Part shown: piece by piece, positions 1-5,565 of the stretch
How positions within the stretch are numbered: position 1 is the stretch's first letter
Layout of the letters: each line of letters opens with the position of its first letter
Assembly (NCBI GenBank): GCA_015662785.1
Contig: DQTM01000052.1
Location: forward strand, 1 to 5,595
Direction: 5' to 3'
Source of the DNA: Sulfurospirillum arcachonense
Lineage (GTDB): Bacteria; Campylobacterota; Campylobacteria; Campylobacterales; Sulfurospirillaceae
DNA length: 5,595 nucleotides
Notes under the pieces: generated by a model
The model's input: the letters and a program-made list of their open reading frames with translations, nothing else
Told to the model about the DNA's origin: nothing
The model's database searches: none
Program-made: the position numbers and the translations under genes

Positions 1-63
1 AAAGATTTTACTATTATGTTATTAAGCTATCACTTTCTTACTTATGAAATCAGGCAACCATAA
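1..63 (+). CDS. possible C-terminal end of an upstream gene (partial)
   Basis: Frame 1 is open from the window edge to a TAA at 61-63 and reads as 20 residues ending TYEIRQP. It would overlap the annotated ATG of the next gene at 44 by 20 bases. A competing frame (3-47) ends in TGA at 45-47, which would form an ATGA overlap with the ATG at 44. That matches the junction style inside the operon, but its translation is tyrosine-rich and looks like a shadow. A third frame stops at 23-25. I cannot identify a family from so few residues, and the region could also be plain leader sequence. Confidence 0.3.
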   Translation, partial: KDFTIMLLSYHFLTYEIRQP

Positions 64-961
64 CGTGGTGAAACAGGACAAGAAGGGACTAGCTTTGGGT
101 CAAATTTTTAAACTATTTAGAGTTCATCAATATATAAAAAACTTATTTATTTTCATGCCTTTACTATTTTCTTTTTCATTTTCTGATGTATCAAATAATA
201 TAAACACCTTTATCGCTTTTGCTTTATTTTCACTTCTTGCGAGTTCCATATATATTTTCAATGATTTGATGGATATAGAAGAGGATAAGGCACATCCAAT
301 AAAGAAAAATCGTCCATTAGCTAGTGGTAAAGTTACAAAACAAACAGCTCAATTACTTATCATTTTGATATCATTTTTTGTTCTAAGTACTGCACTATTT
401 ATAAATTTAAATCTTTTTGCTGTTTTATTTGTATACTTTATTTTAAATATTGCTTATTCATTAAAACTAAAACACATCTCTATCTTAGATATTTTCATCA
501 TTGCTACTGGTTTTGTACTTCGTCTTTTTGCTGGTAGTGCAGTTACAGGGATAGAACTTTCTATGTGGATAATTATAATGACATTTCTACTAGCTATATT
601 TTTAGCTCTTGCAAAAAGAAGAGATGATGTACTTTTATCTTTAGCAGGTCAAGAGACTCGTAAAAATATAGATGGTTATAATTTAGAGTTTATAAATGCT
701 TCCATTGTACTAATGGCTGGTGTTGTAATAGTATCTTATGTTCAGTACACAATATCTCCAGAGGTAATCGCTAGACTTGGAACTGAGTATCTATACCTTA
801 CTTCATTCTTTGTAATTCTTGGAGTACTTCGCTATATGCAAATAACTTTTGTAGAACAAAATAGTGGTAGTCCAACTAAAGTAGTTATACGAGATACCTT
901 CTTAAAACTAACTATTATGTTTTGGTTATTAAGCTTTATTGGAATAGCTAAGTTTATATGA
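44..961 (+). CDS. UbiA-family polyprenyl-phosphate phosphoribosyltransferase (DPPR synthase-like)
   Basis: This is an integral membrane prenyltransferase of the UbiA superfamily. The first Asp-rich motif is NDLMDIEED at residues 73-81, followed by AHPIKKNRPLASG (83-95). That string closely matches the mycobacterial decaprenyl-phosphate 5-phosphoribosyltransferase Rv3806c rather than menaquinone or heme UbiA enzymes. The second motif is YSLKLKHISILD, ending at D149. About eight hydrophobic spans and a length near 300 residues fit the family. The inferred reaction is transfer of 5-phosphoribose from PRPP to polyprenyl phosphate at the cytoplasmic membrane face, the first step toward lipid-linked arabinose. 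The start is uncertain. ATG at 44 has no clear ribosome site. A TTG at 95-97 lies 6 bases after AAGGGA (83-88) and would drop a hydrophilic 17-residue leader, beginning near GQIFKLFRVHQYIKN where homologues usually start. It overlaps the next gene by 4 bases (ATGA). The family call is firm; the exact substrate is inferred. Confidence 0.88.
   Translation: MKSGNHNVVKQDKKGLALGQIFKLFRVHQYIKNLFIFMPLLFSFSFSDVSNNINTFIAFALFSLLASSIYIFNDLMDIEEDKAHPIKKNRPLASGKVTKQTAQLLIILISFFVLSTALFINLNLFAVLFVYFILNIAYSLKLKHISILDIFIIATGFVLRLFAGSAVTGIELSMWIIIMTFLLAIFLALAKRRDDVLLSLAGQETRKNIDGYNLEFINASIVLMAGVVIVSYVQYTISPEVIARLGTEYLYLTSFFVILGVLRYMQITFVEQNSGSPTKVVIRDTFLKLTIMFWLLSFIGIAKFI
83..97 (+). promoter_or_regulatory. 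ribosome binding site with alternative TTG start for the UbiA gene
   Basis: AAGGGA at 83-88 is followed after 6 bases by an in-frame TTG (95-97). This is the best Shine-Dalgarno/start pair at the 5' end of the gene. The ATG at 44 and the GTG pair at 65 and 68 have weaker upstream sites. Use of this start would give a 288-residue protein and would remove the overlap with any upstream frame ending at 63. Confidence 0.4.
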
Positions 962-1359
962 TTATTTTAAGATATTCATTATTTGCTATAATTTCTACAA
1001 TAGTGAACATGGGTTTTCAGTACATTAGTTTTTTAGCTTATGATGGCTTTTTATCACTATATTTAGCTATGTTTATTGGAACACTAGCTGGACTTGTGCT
1101 AAAATACATCTTAGATAAAAAGTACATCTTCTTTCATACTCCAAAAAGTAAAAAAGATGATGGTAAAAAATTTATGCTCTACTCACTTATGGGTATTTTT
1201 ACAACTTTCATATTTTGGGGTTTTGAGATTGGATTTGATTACATCTATGATAATGAAAATGCAAAGTACATTGGTGGAGTTATAGGCTTGGCTATTGGAT
1301 ATATTGTAAAATATTTTCTTGATAAAAAATTTGTTTTTATAGATAAAGAGAAGGATTAG
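958..1359 (+). CDS. GtrA-family small membrane protein
   Basis: This 133-residue protein has about four membrane spans, the size and layout of the GtrA family (PF04138). The start LRYSLFAIISTIVN resembles the family's opening segment. The two halves carry matching post-helix motifs, KYILDKKYIF at 49-58 and KYFLDKKFVF at 118-127, a two-fold pattern typical of GtrA proteins. Members are implicated in moving or organising polyprenyl-linked sugars at the cytoplasmic membrane. The mycobacterial member Rv3789 sits directly before dprE1, as here; it has been proposed as a flippase or as a partner for the arabinosyltransferase, so its exact role is not settled. It starts in a 4-base ATGA overlap with the UbiA gene and ends 2 bases before the oxidase gene, so it is clearly part of the operon. 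Family is confident; function is inferred from context. Confidence 0.88.
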   Translation: MIILRYSLFAIISTIVNMGFQYISFLAYDGFLSLYLAMFIGTLAGLVLKYILDKKYIFFHTPKSKKDDGKKFMLYSLMGIFTTFIFWGFEIGFDYIYDNENAKYIGGVIGLAIGYIVKYFLDKKFVFIDKEKD

Positions 1360-1364
1360 TTTTG
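1351..1364 (+). promoter_or_regulatory. ribosome binding site deciding the TTG start of the DprE1-like gene
   Basis: AAGGA at 1351-1355 lies inside the last codons of the GtrA gene, 6 bases before the TTG at 1362-1364. The next in-frame ATG (residue 8) would remove the conserved SWG motif at residues 5-7, so the TTG is the likely start. Confidence 0.65.
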
Positions 1365-2654
1365 AATTTAGTTTCTTGGGGAATGTACCCTATTGTTAAA
1401 AATCATCAAACTACTCTAAGGGATGAAGAAGAATTAAAAGAGTATATGCAAAATACTTCTGAATTTATACCTTTTGGAAATGGTCGTAGCTATGGCGATA
1501 GTGCCTTAAATGATGAAATCCTCTACACTAAAAAGTATAATAACTTTATATCTTTTGATGAAGACAAAGGTTTGCTTACATGTAGAGCTGGCGTACTCCT
1601 TAGCGAAATACTAGACTCTTTTGTTCCTCGTGGATGGTTTTTAAAAGTAACACCAGGAACAAAACTAATAACAATTGGTGGGGCAATAGCTAGTGATATC
1701 CACGGAAAAAACCATCATATAGAGGGCTGTTTTAGTGAGTGCATAAAAGAGTTTAAAATTATGCAAGCAGATGGTGAGATTAAAACTGTAAAAAAAGCAA
1801 CTAATCTTTTTTATGCTACATGTGGAGGTATGGGACTTACTGGTGTTATACTTGAAGCTACAATTTCACTTAAAAAAATAAATTCTCAGTTTATAAACCA
1901 AACAACTATTAAAACAAAAAATCTACAAGAGACCTTTGATGCATTTGAAGAACATAAGGATTTGCCATATTCGGTTGCATGGATAGACTGTTTAGCAAAA
2001 GATGAAAATATTGGTAAATGTTTACTTATGGTTGGTGATTTTGCAGATGATGGTGACTTAGACTACAAAAGTAAATCTAAACTAAACATACCTTTTAACC
2101 TTCCATCATTTGCCCTAAACAACCTAAGCGTAAAAGCTTTTAACTGGTTATATTATGCAAAAGCACCAGATGGAGTATCTACACAAAAAGTAGGGATTGA
2201 TACATTTTTTTATCCACTTGATTCAATTAAAAACTGGAACAGGATATATGGTAAAAATGGTTTTACTCAGTACCAGTTTATACTTCCAAAAGAGACAAGT
2301 TATGAAGGTCTATACGAGATACTTACAAAAATCTCCGATAGTGGAAAAGGCTCATTTTTAGCTGTTTTAAAACTATATGGAAAATCAAATAAGAACTATC
2401 TTTCTTTTCCAATTGAGGGTTATTCTTTAGCACTTGACTTTAAAATAGAAGACGGCTTATTTGAGTTGCTAGACGAATTAGACAAAGTTGTAGTTAAGCA
2501 CAATGGAAGAATCTATCTTACAAAAGATGTACGAGTATCAAAAGAAACTTTTGAAGCTGGATACCCAATGATAGAAAAATTTAGAGAGTTTCGTAAAAAA
2601 AATAATATGAGTGAAAAATTCAATTCACTACAATCAAAAAGGTTAAATATATGA
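1362..2654 (+). CDS. dprE1: FAD-dependent polyprenylphosphoryl-ribose 2-oxidase, DprE1-like
   Basis: This 430-residue flavoprotein is of the VAO/BBE type. It should oxidise C2 of polyprenylphosphoryl-ribose to the keto intermediate, the first half of epimerisation to arabinose. Compared from memory with M. tuberculosis DprE1, it keeps SWG near the start, GNGRSYGD (39-46, FAD binding), PGT (97-99) and GGAIASDIHGKNHH (105-118). H113 aligns with the flavin-contacting H132. Also kept are CGGMGLTG, WNRIYG, QYQF (303-306), K337 (as K367) and LTKDVR with K388 (as K418). The position of benzothiazinone-reactive Cys387 is A357, and Tyr314 is replaced by Phe. The length is a little shorter than the mycobacterial enzyme. 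The start is TTG at 1362, supported by AAGGA at 1351-1355 with a 6-base gap, and the GtrA stop lies just upstream. It overlaps the next gene by 4 bases. Cys-to-Ala does not imply loss of activity, since that Cys is not catalytic. Confidence 0.92.
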   Translation: MNLVSWGMYPIVKNHQTTLRDEEELKEYMQNTSEFIPFGNGRSYGDSALNDEILYTKKYNNFISFDEDKGLLTCRAGVLLSEILDSFVPRGWFLKVTPGTKLITIGGAIASDIHGKNHHIEGCFSECIKEFKIMQADGEIKTVKKATNLFYATCGGMGLTGVILEATISLKKINSQFINQTTIKTKNLQETFDAFEEHKDLPYSVAWIDCLAKDENIGKCLLMVGDFADDGDLDYKSKSKLNIPFNLPSFALNNLSVKAFNWLYYAKAPDGVSTQKVGIDTFFYPLDSIKNWNRIYGKNGFTQYQFILPKETSYEGLYEILTKISDSGKGSFLAVLKLYGKSNKNYLSFPIEGYSLALDFKIEDGLFELLDELDKVVVKHNGRIYLTKDVRVSKETFEAGYPMIEKFREFRKKNNMSEKFNSLQSKRLNI

Positions 2655-3382
2655 GTTTTGTTTTAATAATTGGCGCAAAAAGTGATATGGCAAAAGAGAC
2701 TGCTAGAGTATATGCAAAAAATGGATACAACCTTTATCTTGGAGCTAGAAATGCTAAAGAATTAGAAAATTTTAAAACAGATATAGAAGTACGTACATCT
2801 GTACATGTAGAGCTTCTTGAATTTGATATCACGGCTTACGATACTCATCAAAAAATATATGACGGATTAAAAGAAAAACCTCTTGGAGTTATTGTGGTTT
2901 CTGGCTATATGGTTGAACAAAAACTAGCACAAAAAGACTGGGATGAATCATTACAAACTATAAATGTAAACTACACTGGTGCTGTTAGTATCTTAAATAT
3001 CGTAGCAAATGATTTTGAAAAAGAGAGGCGCGGTTTTATAGTTGGAGTTTCTTCTGTGGCAGGTGATCGTGGAAGAAAAGCAAACTATATTTATGGAAGT
3101 GCAAAAGCTGCTTTTTCTGCTTACTTAGGTGGTTTAAGAAACAGACTTTATGAAAGTGGTGTTAGTGTTTTAACTGTTAAACCAGGATTTGTAGATACTA
3201 AGATGACACAAGGCCTAGACCTACCAGAAAAGTTAACAGCACAACCAGAGGATGTTGCTTTAGATATTTTCAACGCGCAACAAAAAGGTCGTAATATACT
3301 TTATACAAAATCAATTTGGCTTTTAGTTATGTTAATCATAAAACATATTCCAGAGTTTATTTTCAAAAAGCTTAGTATATGA
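2651..3382 (+). CDS. dprE2: short-chain dehydrogenase/reductase, DprE2-like
   Basis: This is a 243-residue classical-length SDR. It is expected to use NAD(P)H to reduce the 2-keto lipid sugar made by the DprE1-like enzyme, yielding polyprenylphosphoryl-arabinose. The Rossmann fold starts at once (VLIIGAKSDMA, 4-14). The glycine motif is atypical, with G8 kept but the later glycines replaced by D12-M13-A14. D59 sits at the adenine-binding Asp position. The structural Asn is N107 in NVNYTG, and the catalytic set is S135, Y148 and K152 (YGSAK). PGFVDT follows at about 178-183. The C-terminus holds a hydrophobic stretch, SIWLLVMLIIKHIPEF, which could anchor the protein to the membrane where its lipid substrate lies. 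AAAAAGG (2636-2642) precedes the ATG by 8 bases, and both ends overlap neighbours by 4 bases. The SDR call is certain; the DprE2 role rests on placement directly after dprE1. Confidence 0.88.
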   Translation: MSFVLIIGAKSDMAKETARVYAKNGYNLYLGARNAKELENFKTDIEVRTSVHVELLEFDITAYDTHQKIYDGLKEKPLGVIVVSGYMVEQKLAQKDWDESLQTINVNYTGAVSILNIVANDFEKERRGFIVGVSSVAGDRGRKANYIYGSAKAAFSAYLGGLRNRLYESGVSVLTVKPGFVDTKMTQGLDLPEKLTAQPEDVALDIFNAQQKGRNILYTKSIWLLVMLIIKHIPEFIFKKLSI

Positions 3383-4866
3383 TAGATTATTATAAAAAAG
3401 AGGTGAAAATTCTCTATATTATTTTCTTTTTTAAGATTGTAATACTTTCACTTCTTCCTCTTACAGGTGATGAAGCATACTTCATAAAATGGGGACAAAA
3501 TCTATCCTTTGGTTATTATGACCACCCTCCAATGGTTGCTTGGCTTATATACTTAATGAGTTTTGTAAATGATAGCTTCATATTTTTTAGATTTTTTACA
3601 GTTATTACTACCTTTGTAGCAGCCTTTGTTATATATAAAATTGCCCTACTTTACAAAGTTAGAGAGGCTAAGGCCTTTTTTGTTGCTTTAATATTTTTAG
3701 CTTCACCAATTGACCTTCTTTTAGCACTTATGACAAATGACATAGCCCTGCTCTTCTTTGGCTCACTTGGGACTCTATTCTTACTTTACTCATTAGAGAA
3801 GAAGGCATGGTTTGGATATGCCCTATTAGCTGGTATATTTTTAGGCTCTGCTTTTTTAAGTAAGTATTTTGCTGTATTTTTAATGATTTCACTAGTTATT
3901 TATGCATTTGTAACATACAAAATAAAAGCTATAAAAACTGTACTTGTTGTAACAATTATAGTCTTAGGATTTATCGCTCAAAATCTTTACTTTAACTATA
4001 ACTCTTGTTGGAATAACATCATGTTTAACTTCTTTGCAAGAACAAGTGAAAATAGCTACAACATCAAAACTGTTCTTGGTTACTTTGGACTTATTTTATA
4101 TATTGTAACTCCTTGGGGACTTTACCAACTATATAAAACCTCTTATGAAAAAACGAACTTACTAAGACTTCTAAAATACATACTTATCTTAGCTTTTGGA
4201 ATCTTTTTCATAGTATCACTTAAAAACAAAATTGGACTACACTGGTTCTTACTTTTTGTACCATATATCTTCTTACTTTTTGTAAATCTAAATGATGATA
4301 AATTAACTAAAGTTTTCAAATACAACTATATATTTACCTTTGTACATGTAGCTATATTGTTAGTAGTTTTAGCAGTTCCAAAATCCCTTTTAGAGAATCA
4401 CAAAAAATACTCAGATATATTGATGTATACACAGCCTCAAGAAGTTTGTAAAGAGATTGATAAATTAGCTGATGATAGAATATTTACATATGGTTACTCA
4501 ACTGCATCTGTCTTATCTTACCATTGCCAAAAAGAGATAACGGTACTATTTTCTACATCAAAATATGGTCGTATGGATGATAAACTTTTAGATGTCAGAA
4601 CACTTAAGAACAAAGACATAACTCTGTTTAACAAGAGGCCTATAAAAGAGAAACAACTCAAAGAAGTATGTAAATCTTACGAAATTAAACAAGTAGATAT
4701 TAAAAAAGCTAAATTTTATATGGCTACATGTAGAGAGTTTAACTACGATAACTATAAATCTCTTTACTTAGACAAACAAAATGAAAAGTTTTATAACATA
4801 CCAGATTGGTTACCTATTGGGAAATGTTACTTTAAAGATAGATATTATAGTGAGCAAAAAAAGTGA
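3379..4866 (+). CDS. GT39/PMT-type (GT-C) glycosyltransferase, candidate arabinosyltransferase
   Basis: This 495-residue polytopic membrane enzyme resembles the PMT_2/ArnT group, which use polyprenyl-phosphate sugars as donors on the outer side of the cytoplasmic membrane. After the first span comes the loop motif GDEAYF with D31-E32 as the likely catalytic acidic pair. GYYDHPP (45-51) follows, typical of GT39 members. A second loop carries TND at 119-121. Around ten spans run to about residue 337. The last ~150 residues are hydrophilic, contain several cysteines and lysines, and should form an extracytoplasmic domain, perhaps for acceptor recognition. The gene directly follows the DprE1/DprE2 pair, as aftA does in mycobacteria, so the inferred donor is polyprenylphosphoryl-arabinose. 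The acceptor (lipid A, O-antigen, pilin, flagellin or other) cannot be read from the sequence. The ATG lies in an ATGA overlap with the SDR gene and has only a weak ribosome site, suggesting coupling. The end overlaps the next gene by 4 bases. Confidence 0.85.
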   Translation: MIDYYKKEVKILYIIFFFKIVILSLLPLTGDEAYFIKWGQNLSFGYYDHPPMVAWLIYLMSFVNDSFIFFRFFTVITTFVAAFVIYKIALLYKVREAKAFFVALIFLASPIDLLLALMTNDIALLFFGSLGTLFLLYSLEKKAWFGYALLAGIFLGSAFLSKYFAVFLMISLVIYAFVTYKIKAIKTVLVVTIIVLGFIAQNLYFNYNSCWNNIMFNFFARTSENSYNIKTVLGYFGLILYIVTPWGLYQLYKTSYEKTNLLRLLKYILILAFGIFFIVSLKNKIGLHWFLLFVPYIFLLFVNLNDDKLTKVFKYNYIFTFVHVAILLVVLAVPKSLLENHKKYSDILMYTQPQEVCKEIDKLADDRIFTYGYSTASVLSYHCQKEITVLFSTSKYGRMDDKLLDVRTLKNKDITLFNKRPIKEKQLKEVCKSYEIKQVDIKKAKFYMATCREFNYDNYKSLYLDKQNEKFYNIPDWLPIGKCYFKDRYYSEQKK

Positions 4867-5441
4867 ACCTAGCATTATTTGATTTTGATGGAACACTAAC
4901 CAGTAAAGACTCACTTGGTGAGTTTTTAAAGTATAGTGTGAGTCGTGATAAATACATCATAAACATATTAAAGTTTTTACCATTATTTACTCTTTACAAG
5001 TTAAAACTTCTTAGAAATGACATATCAAAACAAAGACTATTTGAAATTTTTTATGCAGGGATGGATGAAAATGAGTTTAAACAAATAGCACAAGACTATT
5101 CACTTAATGAGTTGGATAAAATCATACTAAAAGATAGATTTGCGTTGCTAAAACAACATAAAAAAAATGGTGATAGAGTTTTAATAGTATCGGCATCAAT
5201 GAGATCTTGGATGGAGCCATGGTGTAAAAAACACGATATTGAACTATTAAGTACTGAATTAGAGTTTATAAACTCTAAAGTAACAGGAAGATTTAGCACT
5301 CCAAACTGCTATAACGAAGAAAAAGTAAATCGCATAAAAAAACATCTACATGTAGAAGAGTATAAAAAGATATACGCTTATGGAGATAGTGTTGGAGATG
5401 ATGCTATGTTAGCTTTAGCTGATGAAGCAACTAGATATTAA
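4863..5441 (+). CDS. HAD-IB family phosphatase, candidate phosphoribosyl-polyprenol phosphate phosphatase
   Basis: This 192-residue haloacid dehalogenase-superfamily hydrolase resembles SerB-like subfamily IB. Motif I is FDFDGTLT with nucleophile D7 and acid D9. Motif II is VSAS with S110 or S112 in place. The motif III lysine is K154 (EEKVNRI), and motif IV is GDSVGDD (174-180), which binds Mg2+. The helical cap lies between about residues 15 and 85. All catalytic elements are present, so it should be active. Being the last gene of a lipid-arabinose operon that otherwise lacks a phosphatase, it is a good candidate for removing the 5-phosphate from the UbiA product. This is an inference; a general phosphoserine-type or phospholipid-related role is possible. 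The GTG start at 4863 overlaps the upstream stop as GTGA, with only a weak upstream site. It ends in ADEATRY, slightly shorter than many relatives. Confidence 0.85.
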   Translation: MNLALFDFDGTLTSKDSLGEFLKYSVSRDKYIINILKFLPLFTLYKLKLLRNDISKQRLFEIFYAGMDENEFKQIAQDYSLNELDKIILKDRFALLKQHKKNGDRVLIVSASMRSWMEPWCKKHDIELLSTELEFINSKVTGRFSTPNCYNEEKVNRIKKHLHVEEYKKIYAYGDSVGDDAMLALADEATRY

Positions 5442-5508
5442 CTATTTTGTAAGCCCCAAGTAAACCCCACCAAAAAAACAAAAGTAAAAAAAACTCCAAA
5501 TACCCCAT
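5431..5508 (-). CDS. possible 25-residue single-span membrane peptide
   Basis: On the minus strand an ATG (5508-5506) opens a 25-codon frame ending in TAG at 5433-5431. The product is almost entirely hydrophobic from residue 3 to 20 (core FFLLLFFWWGLLGAY), with a lone Lys at 21, like a one-helix membrane peptide. A good ribosome site, AGAGG, lies 7 bases before the ATG inside the left arm of the inverted repeat. A TATACT box further upstream could drive it. It overlaps the 3' end of the HAD gene by 11 bases in convergent orientation. Against it, the hydrophobic reading partly reflects a poly-A-rich plus strand, and I recognise no family. It could be a real small protein, a leader peptide, or chance. 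Confidence 0.35.
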   Translation of the reverse strand: MGYLEFFLLLFFWWGLLGAYKIVNI

Positions 5509-5532
5509 AAAATAACCTCTTTAACTCCTAAA

Positions 5533-5551
5533 TTTAGCTATAATAACAGTA
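5533..5551 (+). promoter_or_regulatory. sigma-70-type promoter, extended -10 TTTAGCTATAAT
   Basis: A perfect TATAAT at 5539-5544 is preceded by TTTAGC, the form common at epsilonproteobacterial housekeeping promoters, which often lack a clear -35 and have T-rich upstream DNA. The expected transcript start is near 5551, giving a short leader with AGAGAGG at 5557-5563. It would drive whatever gene begins at the right edge. Confidence 0.6.
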
Positions 5552-5553
5552 TA
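5548..5553 (-). promoter_or_regulatory. possible divergent -10 box (TATACT)
   Basis: The minus strand reads TTTTTATACT, with TATACT at 5553-5548. Initiation about seven bases further on would give a leader of roughly 33 bases to the ATG at 5508. It faces and overlaps the plus-strand promoter, so the two would probably compete. The support is a hexamer match only. Confidence 0.25.
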
Positions 5554-5565
5554 AAAAGAGAGGTT

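Noticed and set aside
12..17. TATTAT as a promoter -10 box for the operon
   Set aside because: A single imperfect hexamer in AT-rich DNA with too little upstream sequence to judge; the region may instead be coding.
10..28. Similarity of ACTATTATGTT...TTATTAAGCT at 10-28 to 911-935 near the end of the UbiA gene
   Set aside because: The match is short, AT-rich and interrupted by a 6-base difference; it is likely chance or similar hydrophobic codons rather than a duplication.
4143..4325. 60-residue open frame on the minus strand inside the glycosyltransferase gene
   Set aside because: It lies fully within a well-supported gene, has no ribosome site or family features, and its serine/lysine-rich reading is what the antisense of hydrophobic AT-rich codons gives.
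5096..5299. 67-residue open frame on the minus strand inside the HAD phosphatase gene
   Set aside because: It overlaps conserved catalytic motifs of the HAD gene in antisense and shows no independent start signal; it is a shadow frame.
5442..5500. Rho-independent terminator after the HAD gene
   Set aside because: The C-rich runs (CCCC at three places) have no matching G-rich partners on the same strand, so no stable stem followed by a T tract can form.
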